Source: Ichthyophis bannanicus (Eukaryota > Chordata > Amphibia > Gymnophiona > Ichthyophiidae). From it: 64,000 nt of DNA. The position numbers and the translations under genes were made by a program. The notes beneath the pieces were generated by a model. It was not told the DNA's origin, made no database searches, and was given only the letters and a program-made list of their open reading frames with translations. Below are positions 1-10,040 of the stretch, piece by piece. Where the stretch lies: positions 156,215,532 to 156,279,531 of the forward strand of contig CM066041.1 in NCBI GenBank assembly GCA_033557465.1, in the 5' to 3' direction. Position 1 is the stretch's first letter, and every line of letters starts with the position of its first letter.

Positions 1-1691
1 AGTCAGTTGGTCCATTAGATGATAGAGGAGTTAAAGGGGCACTAAGAGGCGACAAGGCAATAGCAGAGAGACTGAAGGAATTCTTTGCTTCGGTCTTTAC
101 TGAGGTAGATGTAGGGATGTTACCCATGACTGAAGTGGTATTTAAAGGTGCAGAAGAATTGAAGGAAATATCGATATATCGGGAAGATGTATTACAACTA
201 TTAGATAAACTGAAGAGTAGCAAATCACCTGGGCCGGATGGTATACATCCAAGGGTGTTGAAAGAACTGAAATATGAGATTGCAGACCTGCTATTAGTAA
301 TCTGTGAACTATCATTAAAATCATCTCTAATACCTGAAGATTGGAGGATCGCCAATGTAACACCAATTTTTAAAAAGGGTTCCAGGGCTGATCTGGGAAA
401 CTATAGACCAGTAAGCCTCACGTCAGTACCGGGAAAAATGGTAGAAACCATCATAAAGAATAAAATTACTCAGCATGTAGATAGTCATGGCCTAATGGGA
501 GATAGCCAACATGGCTTTAGACAAGGAAGATCTTGTCTTACTAATCAGTTATGTTTTTTTGAAAGTGTGAATAAACAGGTGGACAAAGGTGAGTCAGTTG
601 ATATAGTGTATCTGGACTTTCAGAAAGCCTTTGACAAGGTTCCTCATCAGAGACTTTTGGCAAAACTAAAGAGTCATGGGATAGGAGGCAGTGTACTACT
701 GTGGATCAGGAACTGGTTAAAAGATAGAAAGCAGAGGGTTGGGCTAAATGGCCAATTTTCCCAATGGAGAAAGGTGAATAGTGGTGTACCCCAGGGATCT
801 GTGCTGGGTCTGTCTGCTGCTTTTTGACATATTCATAAATGACCTAGAAAGTGGAATAACGAGTGAGGTTATCAAATTTGCAGATGACACAAAACTATTT
901 AAAGTTGTTAAAACCCAAGAGGATTGTGGAAAATTGCAAGAGGATCTTGATAAATTGGAAGACTGGGCATCAAAATGGCAGATGAAATTTAATGTGGACA
1001 AGTGCAAAGTTATGCACCTAGGGAAGAAAAACCCAAACTATGGTTACACGATGCAAGGTTCCACATTAGGAACTACCACCCAGGAAAAAGGTTTAGGTGT
1101 CATTGTGGATAACATGTTAAAACCCTCGGCCCAGTGTGCAGCGGCAGCCAAGAGAGCAAATAGAATGCTAGGTATGATAAGGAAAGGAATGGAAAATAAA
1201 ACAAAAGATATTATAATGCCTCTATATCGTTCCATGGTGAGACCGCACCTTGAATATTGTGTGCAATTCTGGTCGCCGTATCTTAAAAAGGATATAGTGT
1301 TATTAGAAAAGGTTCAGAGAAGAGCCACCAAAATGGTAAAGGGGATGGAAGGATACTCCTATGAAGAAAGGCTAAAAAGGTTAGGGCTCTTTAAACTGGA
1401 AAAGAGACGGCTGAGGGGAGATATGATAGAAGTCTATAAATTAATGAACGGAATGGAACGGGTAAACGTAGATCGATTGTTTACGTTATCAGAATATAGA
1501 AAGACTAGGGACATGCAATGAAGCTACAGGGTAAACTATTTAAGACTAATAAAAGAAAATATTTTTTCACTCAACGTGTAATCATACTCTGGAATTTGTT
1601 ACCGGAGGATGTAGTAAAGGCTGTTAGTGTAGCTGGGTTTAAAAAAGGTTTGGACAAGTTCCTGGAGGAAAGGTCCATAAACCATTATTAA
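1..1691 (+). pseudogene. CR1/L3-like LINE ORF2, reverse transcriptase to C-terminus, broken
   Basis: This is the 3' part of the reverse transcriptase ORF of a CR1-superfamily non-LTR retrotransposon, entering from the left edge. Visible RT blocks are SPGPDGIHPRVLKEL, NYRPVSLTS, YLDFQKAFDKVPH, SGVPQGSVLG and FADDTKLF, followed by the CR1-type tail [12 protein letters not shown] and VQRRATKMV. A short insertion near 811-814 shifts the frame just after the GVPQGSVLG block. Compared with the sister copy at 51730-51945, one G is missing near 1507, so the last 60 codons lie in another frame and end at the TAA at 1689-1691. The element is dead. CR1 superfamily is secure; assignment to the L3 branch is inference. 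Confidence 0.9.
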
Positions 1692-1867
1692 GAAGGGACC
1701 AGGATATCAATGCTTGAACCAATACAAGCATTGTGGAACCTGTGTCCCTTGGGGAAACTGCTAGATACGTATGACCTAGATTGGCCACTGTTGGAAACAG
1801 AATACTGGGCTTGATGGACCTTGGTCTGACCCAGTATGGCATATCTTATGTTCTTATGTTCTTATCT
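1692..1867 (+). repeat. CR1/L3-like LINE 3' UTR with terminal octamer repeats
   Basis: This non-coding tail follows the ORF2 stop. It contains the words GACCTAGATTGGCCACTG and CTGACCCAGTATGG, which recur at 32509-32680 (reverse strand), 30040-30100 and 52030-52100. It ends in tandem copies of an ATGTTCTT-type octamer at about 1846-1867, the short direct repeat typical of CR1-group 3' ends, which lack poly(A). Confidence 0.85.
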
Positions 1868-3090
1868 TGCCTTTGGGAAACTGGTATTAGGTGCAGCATT
1901 TTTCACTGGTTTCACTCTTTTCTTTTCTCACGTTCCTTCACAGTCTTCTCAGGTGATACCTCAGAATTCAGTTCTTGCCCCTCTTCTATTTAACTTCTTT
2001 TTGGTACTACTCACTTTACTTATCCAACAGCTAGGAATATCAGCGTACTACTACACCAACAATATTATCCTCCTGTACAATACCAGTTCTCTTCAACCGG
2101 ACCTCACCCCCATCAACAACTGCCTATCTGAAATCTCCTCTTTGCTTTCCCAGAACTGTCTCCATCTTAATGTGGCTAAAACCATGGCCATGTGGTTTTC
2201 CTTTGGCATTTCCTCTCCCACAGTGGCCTTTGTGCCTTCTGGCTTGCCTATTCCCCTAGTCTCCTCCTTCTGCTATCTAGGGGTGATTCTTGATTCTGCT
2301 TTAACATTTCACAATCATATCTCATCACTCACATGACGCTCCTTCTTCTATCTCTGACAGATCCGGGCCATCCGTCCTTTCCTATACACTACTACTCTGA
2401 CTACTCTCCTGCTGTCTCTAGTTATGTCTCATCTTGACTTCTGCAACCTTGGTCTCGCCAGTCTTCCCCAGTCTCAACTACACCGATTACAACTAATACA
2501 AAATACTGCCACCAGACTCCTTTTCCATGCTTTCCGTTGTGACCATATTACCCGTTACTTATTCAACTACATTGGCTTCCCATAGATTATCGGATCTGCT
2601 ACAAGGTTCTCCCTCTTGTCCACCATGCCATTTACACTCAGACCCCGCAGTACTTATCCAATCTCTTGCAATTCCATGCTCCCACCCGCAGCCTCCGTTC
2701 AGCTCATATAAACCGCTTATATCTTCCTTCCCCCTCACATGCCCACTTACAGTCCACCCGTCATTCTACTTTTTTCTTTCTGGGCCCTTCCCTGTGGAAT
2801 TCCCTTCCCACCACCTTCCAACTTGAAACAGTTTTTCCCAAATTCAAAGCATGTTTAAAAAGTCTTTTTTGCTCTGCCTTTGACCTCCCCCCCCCTCCTC
2901 CCCTTGAGGATTTCCCCCCTTTAAAAAAAAACCCTCCTTCTTTATACATGTCCTTTGTCTCTGTGTCTCTTTCCTATCCAACACTATGGTTCCTTTTTTT
3001 TTGCCGTTTGCCATTCTCTGATTAACTTGTTTATTGTACACCGCACTGGTGTTATGAAGGTTGGTTTATCAAGCAACAAAATGAACATAA
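1868..3090 (+). pseudogene. L2-like LINE fragment, reverse transcriptase C-terminal half
   Basis: This is a degraded non-LTR reverse transcriptase of a different clade from its neighbours. The frame reads through a decayed QGSVL block, a YYTNN version of the YADD active site, LNVAKT and YLGVILDS, all typical of L2-group LINEs. Further stops follow, then a recognisable FLGPSLWNSLP C-terminal block at about 2780. The 3' end is A-rich with AACATAAACATAAATAAA near 3080. The same clade occurs in antisense at 36218-37335 and 38260-39060. No complete ORF remains. Confidence 0.75.
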
Positions 3091-3099
3091 ACATAAATA

Positions 3100-4110
3100 A
3101 ACTGGGCAGCCTGGGAATAGGCCCCAAGGTGGTAAACTGGATCAAAATTGGTTGACTGACAGACGACAGAAGGTGGTGGTAAATGGAACTCACTCAGAAG
3201 AAAGGAAAGTGCATAGTAGCATGCCTCAGGGATCTGTCCTGGGACCGATACTGTTCAATGTATTTGTGAGTGATATTGTGAAAGGACTGAATGGAAAAGT
3301 CTGCCTCTTTGCAGATGACATGAAAATTTGTAACAGAGGACACCTCTGAGGGAGTGAACAACATGAAGAAAGATCTAAAAATGCTGGAAGAATGTTCTAA
3401 TGCTTGGTAGTTGCGATTTAATGCGAAGAAGTGCAGTCATGCACTTGGGATGCAGAAATCCAAAGGAATTGTATGCAATAGGGGGAGAGAGGTTGGTGTG
3501 CATGGACCAGGAGAGGGACTTCGGAGTGCTAGTGTCTGAAGATCTCAAGCTGGCGAAAGAATGTGACAAGGCAGTGGCCAAAGCCAGAAGGATGCTGGGC
3601 TGCATACAGAGTGGAATAACCAGCAGAAAGGAAAAAGGTCTTAATGCCCCTATACAAGTCATTGGTGAGGCCTCACTTGGAGTATTGTGTTCAATTTTGG
3701 GTAACAAAAATGATTTGGAGCCTGTACCGGAAGACGACCAAAATGATTTGGAGCCTGTACCGGAAGACGTATGAGAAGAGATTTGAAGACCTAAATATGC
3801 ATACCCTACAGGACAGGGGAGATATGATACAGATTTTTAAATACTTAAAGGGTATTAATGAACAAACAATATCCTTCAAAGAAGGGAAGCTGTAAAACTA
3901 GAGGGCATAAAATAAAGCCACAAGGAGGTAAACCTAAAAGCAACATCAGGAAATACTTTTTCACTGAAAGGCTGGTGGGTGCTTGGAATGTCATCCTGAT
4001 GGAGATGATGGGGGCAAATACAGTGATGGAATTTAAAATGGCATGGGACAGACACAGTGTATCCCTTTATCACAAGAGGATGAATTCAAAGCAAACTTAA
4101 ATATCTTTTA
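3100..4110 (+). pseudogene. CR1-like LINE ORF2 C-terminal fragment
   Basis: This is a 5'-truncated CR1-like reverse transcriptase. It shows MPQGSVLGPILFN, FVSDI, CLFADDMKIC (an FADD active site) and the tail SNIRKYFFTERLVGAWN. Several frameshifts and stops break it. A 32-bp segment is tandemly duplicated at about 3709-3770, giving two copies of the same ENDLEPVPEDD-like stretch. It joins the 3' tail at 4110-4165 that is interrupted by the homopurine expansion, so 3100-5342 is probably one LINE copy. Confidence 0.8.
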
Positions 4111-4165
4111 ATAGAGGGGGTCTGGCCTGCATGGAGCAGTAGGTACAACCCTAAGCTCAGGCATT

Positions 4166-5236
4166 GGGGAGGGGGGGGAGGGGGGGGAGGGGAGGAGGGG
4201 AGGGGGAGGAGGGGAGGGGGGAAGGGGGGGAGGGGAGGGGAGGAGAGGGGGAGGAGAGGGGAGGAGAGGGGGAGGGGGGGGAGGGGAGGAGAGGGGGGGG
4301 AGGGGGAGGGGGGGGGAGGGGGGAGGGGGAGGGGGGGAGGGGAGGAGGGGGGGGAGGGGAGGAGAGGGGGGGAGGGGGAGGAGGAGGGGGGGGAGGGGAG
4401 GAGAGGGGGGGGAGGGGGGGGGGGGGAGGGGGGAGGGGAGGGGGGGGAGGGGAGGAGGGGAGGAGGGGAGGAGGGGGGGGAGGGGAGGGGGGGGGGGAGG
4501 GGGAGGGAGAAGGGGGGGGAGGGGGGGAGGGGGGGAGGGGGAGAGGGAGGGAGGGAGGGGGGGGAGGAGAGAGGGGGGGAGGAGGGGGGGAGGGGGAGGG
4601 AGAAGGGGGGGAGGGGGAGGGAGGAGGGGGGGAGGGGGGGGGGGGGAGAGGGGGGGAGGGGAGGGGGGGAGGGGAGGAGAGAGGGGTGGAGGGGGAGAGA
4701 GGGGGGGAGGAGGGGAGGGGAGGGGGGGGGAGGGGGGGAGGGGGGGAGGGAGGGAGGGAGGGGGGGAGGGGGGCGGCGGGGGGGGGGGGGGGGGGGGGGG
4801 GGAGGGGGAGGGGGGGGGGGGGGGGGGGGGGGTGGGGGGGGGCTGGGGGGGGGGAAGGGGGGAGGGGGGGGGGGGGGGGTGGGAGGGGGGGGGGGGGTGG
4901 CGGGGGGAGGGGGGGGGGGGGGGGGGGGGGGGGGCGGGGGCGGGGGGTGGGCTGGGGGTGGGGGGGGGGGGGGAGGGGGGGGGTGGGGGGAGGGGGGGGG
5001 GGGGGGGAGGGGGGGGGGGGGGGGGGGGGGGGGGAGGGGGGGAGGGGGGGGGGTGTGTGGGGGGGGGGGGGGGGGGGGAGGGGGTGGGGGGGGGGGTGGG
5101 GGGGGGGGGGAGGGGAGTGGGGGGGGGGGGGGGGGGGGGGGAGGGTGGGGGGGGGGGGGGGGGGGGGGAGGGGGAGGCGGGGGGGGGGGGGGAGGGGCGG
5201 GGGGAGTGGGAGGAGGGGGAGGGAGGGGGAGGGGGG
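4166..5236. repeat. 1.07 kb homopurine (G>A) low-complexity tract
   Basis: This is an uninterrupted strand of G and A for more than a kilobase, with only rare T or C. The first half is built from GGGGA and GGA units with GAGAGG variants; the second half is mostly poly(G) with sporadic A, T and C. It lies between two halves of a CR1-type 3' tail, so it probably grew from a short purine stretch in the LINE. Open frames on both strands are composition artefacts. Triplex or G-quadruplex structure is chemically plausible, and sequencing error is likely in the poly(G) half. Confidence 0.97.
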
Positions 5237-5342
5237 TGACCTGCACAAAGCTATAGTTAGAACCACTCTAGCAACCTTACTGGGCAGACTAGTTGGACCA
5301 TACTGGCCTTTATCTGCCGTCATATACTATGTTACTATGTAT
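5237..5342 (+). repeat. CR1-type LINE 3' terminus
   Basis: The sequence resumes after the purine tract with a CR1-like 3' tail containing GGGCAGACTAGTTGGACC and TTTATCTGCCGTCAT. It ends in TACTATGTTACTATGT, a short terminal direct repeat of CR1 type. It is probably the end of the element starting at 3100. Confidence 0.75.
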
Positions 5343-5344
5343 CT

Positions 5345-6140
5345 CTGGAGGCTAGAGTAGCAGACTTGAGGATCTCAGGTAGACAAAGGTATATAGATGA
5401 GACCGATAGGGATATAGTAGAGAAGTCCCACCTCCAGTCAGGCAGCCTCTTTGCTGTCATGGAGGAGAGAGGTCATGTGAAAGGAAGCATCACTTTGGTG
5501 TAGCAGGAAGTAATCCTGGAAGCGAAGGGTAGTGGTGGTTGGTGACTCTCTTCTGAGGGGTACTGAGGTGTCCATCTGCCAACCAGACTTGATGTCCAGA
5601 GAAGTATGCTGTCTGCCAGGTGCCAAAATCCAAGATGTCAGAGTTTACCAAGACTCATCAAGCCCACTGACTATTACCCAATGTTGCTAATCCAACTACA
5701 GTATTTATATTTAGAGGCGTTCCTTTCATGCTTCCTCAAATAATATATTATTGTAAACCGCTCTAATGCTTCGGCCTGAGCGGTATATCAAATTCAAATA
5801 AACATAAACATGTTGGCACAAATGATACTGCCAGGTATCCCTCTGGGCATATTAAAAGTGACTTCATGGTCTGGAACAGAGGGTGAAGGAGATAGGGGCG
5901 CAGGTGGTGTTCTCTTCAATCCTCTCTGTTGAGGTTAAAGGCCAAGGCAGAGAAGCTTGCAACCTGGAGATGAATACATGCTGTGTGGATGGTGTCAGAG
6001 ACAGCGTTTTTCGTTTCCTGGACCATGGGATGCTGTTCCAAGAGTTGCAGAGTAGAGATGGCTTCCATCTGTCCAAGAAAGGTTGACATGTCTTCAGTAG
6101 CAGACTAGCTAATCTACTGAAGAGTGCTTTAAACTAGATT
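5345..6140 (+). pseudogene. CR1-like LINE ORF1 with SGNH/GDSL esterase-like domain, interrupted
   Basis: This is ORF1 of a CR1-like LINE. The start of the region reads LEARVADL, a coiled-coil-like stretch. VVGDSLLRGTE at about 5534-5566 matches block I of the SGNH/GDSL hydrolase fold known in CR1 ORF1 proteins, and HVGTNDTA at about 5809-5832 matches the following block. A 116-bp foreign piece sits between codons at 5693-5808. Frameshifts and stops follow it, so no product is expected. It is the 5' part of the composite LINE that continues at 6141-6673, 16261-17393 and 20234-20903. Confidence 0.7.
5693..5808 (+). repeat. LINE/SINE 3'-tail fragment inserted in CR1 ORF1
   Basis: This piece interrupts the esterase frame exactly before HVGTND. 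It contains TGTAAACCGCTCTAATGC and GAGCGGTATATCAAATTC and ends in AAATAAACATAAA. The same GTAAACCG...GCGGTATA tail occurs at 46400-46495 and, in reverse, in the SINE at 16460-16758, so it belongs to an L2-like LINE tail shared with SINEs. Confidence 0.65.
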
Positions 6141-6673
6141 CAATGGGGATGGGTGAAGAAAGCCCCCAGGTCAGTGAAACATTAAATACCTTTATGGAAA
6201 TGGGTAAAAGGGACAACATATGGAAAGCGGTGTGTATAAAAGCCTGTAGCATGGGAAATTAGATTCCAGATGTTGAAGCTTTAATAGGAGAGGCTGACTT
6301 GGATTTAGTGGAAGTTACAGAAACCATGGTTCACAGAAAACCATGACTAGGATCTAACTATATCAGGTATACTTTATTCAGAAAGGATAGAGTAGGAAGA
6401 AGGGGTGGGGGAGTGACACTATATGTAACAAATAATACTAAAGCTTTGGAACTACAGAGCTTAAAAGGGAGAGAGGAGGCACTGTGGGTTAAACTAGAAA
6501 GAGGGAAAGAGAAATCTATTTGCATTGATGTGATATACAGACCTCCCTCACAGGAGGAAGAGGTGGATGGAGAGTTAATTGAAGACATACTCAGCATTGC
6601 TAGGAAAGGGGAAGTGCTACTGATAGGGGATTTCAATATACCAAATGTTGATTGGCACATTCCTGCTGCAGTA
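6141..6673 (+). pseudogene. CR1-like LINE ORF2 endonuclease, N-terminal part
   Basis: This is the apurinic-like endonuclease domain of ORF2. Visible blocks are VTETMVH (a decayed ETW motif), RRGGGVTLYV, EEALWVKL, VIYRPPSQ and LLIGDFNIPNVDWH, where the GDFN motif carries a catalytic Asp and Asn of exonuclease-phosphatase family enzymes. Stops occur in the first third. The frame is cut at 6673 by the LTR element; the next codons of the same domain resume at 16261. The order after ORF1 and the matching resumption identify it as part of one LINE. Confidence 0.85.
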
Positions 6674-8398
6674 TGTCACAAAGTAGGTTTAACAGAGCCC
6701 ATGGAAATAGGCAAAGATGCAGGCAGTGAAACTGATTCTGACAGTTCAGAGGAGCACATGTCAGGATGTTGCTATAGGCAACCCAAACAAATCAGGTCAT
6801 GAGCTAGAGAAACACGCCCAAGCAGCAGAAAGGCTGAGGGATCAGTAACTGATAAAAGCCAGCTGGGAGGGGATGGAGCTGACACACACGCAGATAAACT
6901 CAATGCGCATGGAGTTAGAGGGAGAAGCAGAACAGAACCCGGAAGGAACATGGGAACAGGCAGTCGTGAGTGTTCAGAGAGCCAAGGACGTGCTGGGAGA
7001 AGCTCAGGTTGGAATGAAACCGGTGGAAGAGCTGTAAAAGCTAAAAAGTTTTATTCCAAGGGAGAGAGTGAGAACCCAGGTGCCTGTGGTGGAAGGCAGA
7101 GCACAGAAACGTCGGAGCTCGGCAGAAGTTATCTGAAAGGTAACGGAGAGTTCAATTGGGAAGCTAGTTGGAGGAAGCCTGAGGAAACTATTTTTACCCT
7201 AGTAATTGGCACAGGACAAGTAAAGCTTTTGTACCTGAAGATAATCTTGTATCTGGGAGAAGGACAAAAGGCAGGAGCCATGGAAAGCTTCCACTTGACG
7301 TTACTCCGGTGTCTGCAGCAGCAGAGAGAAACCCGAGTCAGAGACTGCCAAGAGTAAAACCAATTGTAGCTAATAGAGGGAAAGGTGAATGTTGTAATTT
7401 CCCCTATGGTCCTCAGCATTTGGAAGGCTCCCAAATTAAGTACTCCAGTGAATGTGGTAGTAGCCTGTCACACATTCTCACAGAGAGAGAAAGAGAATCT
7501 CTGAATAACCAAGAGAGACTGTTTAATAATGTGCCGAACTGTGCAAGAGAAGAATTGTTAAAGGCAGAAGAAGAGGATATGCAGTGTGAGGTACAGGGGG
7601 ACACAACGTGTAATGAATACATGGACTGTACGCTTACAATTTCTGATAATATATCTTCTTTGCGGTGAACAAGTGGTGATACTTGCCAAGCCTTAAAGCT
7701 ACAAAGAAAAGGGTTTTTGTGTAGTGAAAAAGGGCTGTTTAACTACTTTTGTTTGCATGTTAAAAGCTGAAGATAAGCATTTTTCTGTTCCCATTTTGTT
7801 TCTTTGTTTGTGCCCAAAGTGGGGCTGTTTACCTTTTTGTTTTGGACACCAAGGACAGCACCCTGCCACGCAAACACCAGCAAACACAGAATATATTGGC
7901 ACAGTTGAAATATATTATAACTGATAACACCTTTTTTCAGACGTTCGAACTATAGCTCTGTAACACCTCGAGCACTGTTTCAAATGTTCTCGACATCATA
8001 CTGATTGGAAATAATATATTTCAACTGTGCCAATATATTCCAATACGGTCTTTTCAGTAATAAGGTGAGCCAACCCCTGAGGAAGATTTTATCGAAACAC
8101 GGCCTGTGTCGGGTCAGGTCTCCCTTCACATGTATGGATCAATAAAGTTCTGGTGAGAACCTACACCTGCCTATGTCTTGTACTGTGTTTACCTTTTTGT
8201 TTTGACCACTGAAAGAATCCTCCCGGAAGGGGAATAAAACCTGTTTAAGCCTTACCTCGTTTCCACAACTTATTCTTTTGACTGGCCTAAGAAAAACTAC
8301 ATATCCCAGAGTGCCAAGCAAGGTCTCTGGGCTGGTTAAACACAAGGCCTCGGCTTAATACCCTGCCTTAGCTTGAAGGGACAAGCAACGGCATGACA
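6674..8398 (+). repeat. 5' LTR of the 9.58 kb element (with secondary insertion)
   Basis: This LTR is nearly identical to 14893-16256 apart from a 360-bp insertion. Like the 3' LTR it has a long reading frame from the ATG at +27, here broken by a TGA at 6800-6802 and two extra bases near 7190. A GGGGAATAAAAC polyadenylation-like signal lies near 8230. It ends GGCATGACA at 8398. A primer-binding site could begin at the TGG of 8402, but no tRNA match was established. Confidence 0.92.
7845..8204 (+). mobile_element. 360-bp retroposon inserted in the 5' LTR
   Basis: The 3' LTR lacks this segment. It is bounded by a perfect 19-bp direct repeat TGTTTACCTTTTTGTTTTG (7826-7844 and 8186-8204), so it entered after the LTR element had integrated. 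Inside are two copies of an AATATATTGGCACAGTTGA-type word in inverted orientation (about 7889-7917 and 8009-8040). A motif CCCCTGAGGAAG...GAAACACGG...GTGTCGGGT follows at about 8076-8116, then CAATAAAGTTCTGG. The middle motif resembles a hammerhead-like core. Class unknown; a Penelope-like or SINE origin is conceivable. Confidence 0.7.
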
Positions 8399-8750
8399 GA
8401 TGGTGTAGAATTGAGGATTTTTTTTTTGGTGTGTGGTTTTCCTGAGAAGACAAATAAAGAGACGGATATCTCTGGAGAAGACTGCTGTTACAAGGAGTAC
8501 TGTTGGAGCGGAACTTTCGCTGGCAGGTCGGCCAGGAAGGAGGAAAAGACCTTTTCTCACATGCTGGAATCTACCTGAAGCCTGAGGTAAAGGTAGCCTG
8601 GGCGGAAGGGTAGGATAGTAAGTGAGAAAGGGGTGCTGTGCTCACAGACAGGGATTTTAAAAGAAAAGTACTGCACTTGGTGGGTCTTTCTTTTTCTTTT
8701 CTTCCACAGGTGCAGCGGACTCCAGAGGAGAGATGGAACCCTGAGATGTC
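8399..8750 (+). other. Untranslated leader of the LTR element
   Basis: This is the region between the 5' LTR and the first gag ATG pair. It holds a T-run at 8418-8427 and no convincing ORF. A packaging signal cannot be identified by eye. Confidence 0.6.
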
Positions 8751-9002
8751 ATGATGTGGATGCAATCGCAATGGGACAAGCAGGCGGAGCTTGTTCAGCA
8801 ACTCCAGACGCAACAGGCGGAAATACTGAGGGAGCAGCAACGGCCTCTGCTAGAGACTATGGAAGCCCTCTTAAGGAAGCCACAGGCAGGGCCGGCCCGT
8901 CCATTCAGCGAGAATGTTTTTTGCACAGGGCCCCGCGTTTCAGGGGGGCCCCACGCAAAAAACATTCCGATCCAAAAGTAAAATTTAAAAAAAAAAAAAA
9001 AA

Positions 9003-9389
9003 GCTGTCTGCTGCCGCTTCTGGGGCCGCCGCGGCAGAATCGAGTGTGCCGCGGGGCCCCCCTATGCCCAGCAGAGCCTGCCCTCCCCGGTATCAGCTCT
9101 CTGTTTCCAGCTTCAGTCACACGCGCCGGCTTTCAGAGCGCGAGGGGAGAGTTTCTCCCTCGCTGCTCTGTTAAGCCCGCGGGGGCTGATGGGAAGTTCC
9201 CATCAGCCCCCGCAGGCTTAACAGAGCCGCGAAAGGGAAACTAGTCCCTTCGCGCTCTGAAAGCCGGTGCGTGTGACTGAAGCTGGAAACAGAGAGGTGA
9301 TACCGGGGAGGGCAGGCTCTGCCGGGCACAGGGGGGGCCCCGTGGCACACTCAATTCTGCTGCGGCGGCCCCGGAAGCGGCAGCTGATG
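9003..9389. repeat. Long inverted repeat inside the hAT element
   Basis: Two arms of about 190 bp face each other around position 9196, where CTGATGGGAA is followed by G and TTCCCATCAG. The arms share the GCCGGCTTTCAG, CCGGTATCAG and GGCAGAATCGAGTG words in opposite orientation with scattered mismatches. A related palindrome lies at about 45595-45735. Confidence 0.9.
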
Positions 9390-10040
9390 GGGATGGGGCT
9401 TGGAATGGAAATGGGCTGAGGGGAAGTGGGGGGCTTGAACTGCAAATAGCTGATGGGGACGGGGCTTGGAATGGAAATGGGCTGAGGGGAAGTGGGGGGC
9501 TTGAACTGCAAATAGCTGATGGGGAGGGGGACTTGGAATGGAAATGGGCTGAGTGGAAGGGGGGCTTGGAATGGGCTCTTAGGGGAGGGAGCTAGGACAG
9601 GAAATGGGCTGATGGAGGGGCTAGGATAGGACTGGGAATTGGGTGTTGGGGGGAGCTAAGATTGGAAATGGGCTGTGGTGGGGGCTTGGATTGAAATGGA
9701 CTCATGGAGGGGCTAGAACTGGAAGTAGGCTCATGGGGGGTCTTGGATTAGAAATGGGCTGAGTGGAGGGGAGCTAGGATTTAACATGGGCTGATGGTGG
9801 GGCTAGGAAAGGACTAGAAATGGGCTGATGGGAGGCTGGTATTGGAAATGAGCTGATGAAGGGACTCGGATAGGACTGGAAGTGGATGGGGGAGCTAGGA
9901 CTGGAAATGGACTGATGGGGGGCCAGGACTGAAAATGGGCTGATGTGGGGACTAGAAGGGAGCGGATACTGGGTGGGGCTGGAACTAAAAGGGAGCTGAT
10001 GTTGGGGGAGATTAGAAGGGGATGGGGCTGGGAGAGTGAA
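9390..10040 (+). repeat. Imperfect minisatellite of GGGGCTTGGAATGGAAATGGGCTGATGG type
   Basis: About 15-18 degenerate units of roughly 35-60 bp each carry a GGGCTGATGGGG-like and a GGAATGGAAATGGGC-like word. The first two units (about 9389-9520) are almost identical over 70 bp; later ones drift. No coding potential is seen. Confidence 0.85.

Noticed and set aside
4086..5360. Long open frames on both strands giving proline- or glycine-rich proteins of up to 398 residues
   Set aside because: They are forced by the homopurine/homopyrimidine composition (no stop codons possible in pure G/A frames such as GGG, GAG, AGG); no start context or family likeness.
8399..8420. Primer-binding site assigned to a specific tRNA
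   Set aside because: A TGG occurs 3 bp inside the LTR end, but the following bases were not matched to any tRNA 3' end with confidence.
9390..10040. CRISPR array
   Set aside because: Repeats are degenerate and contiguous with no uniform unique spacers; eukaryotic minisatellite.
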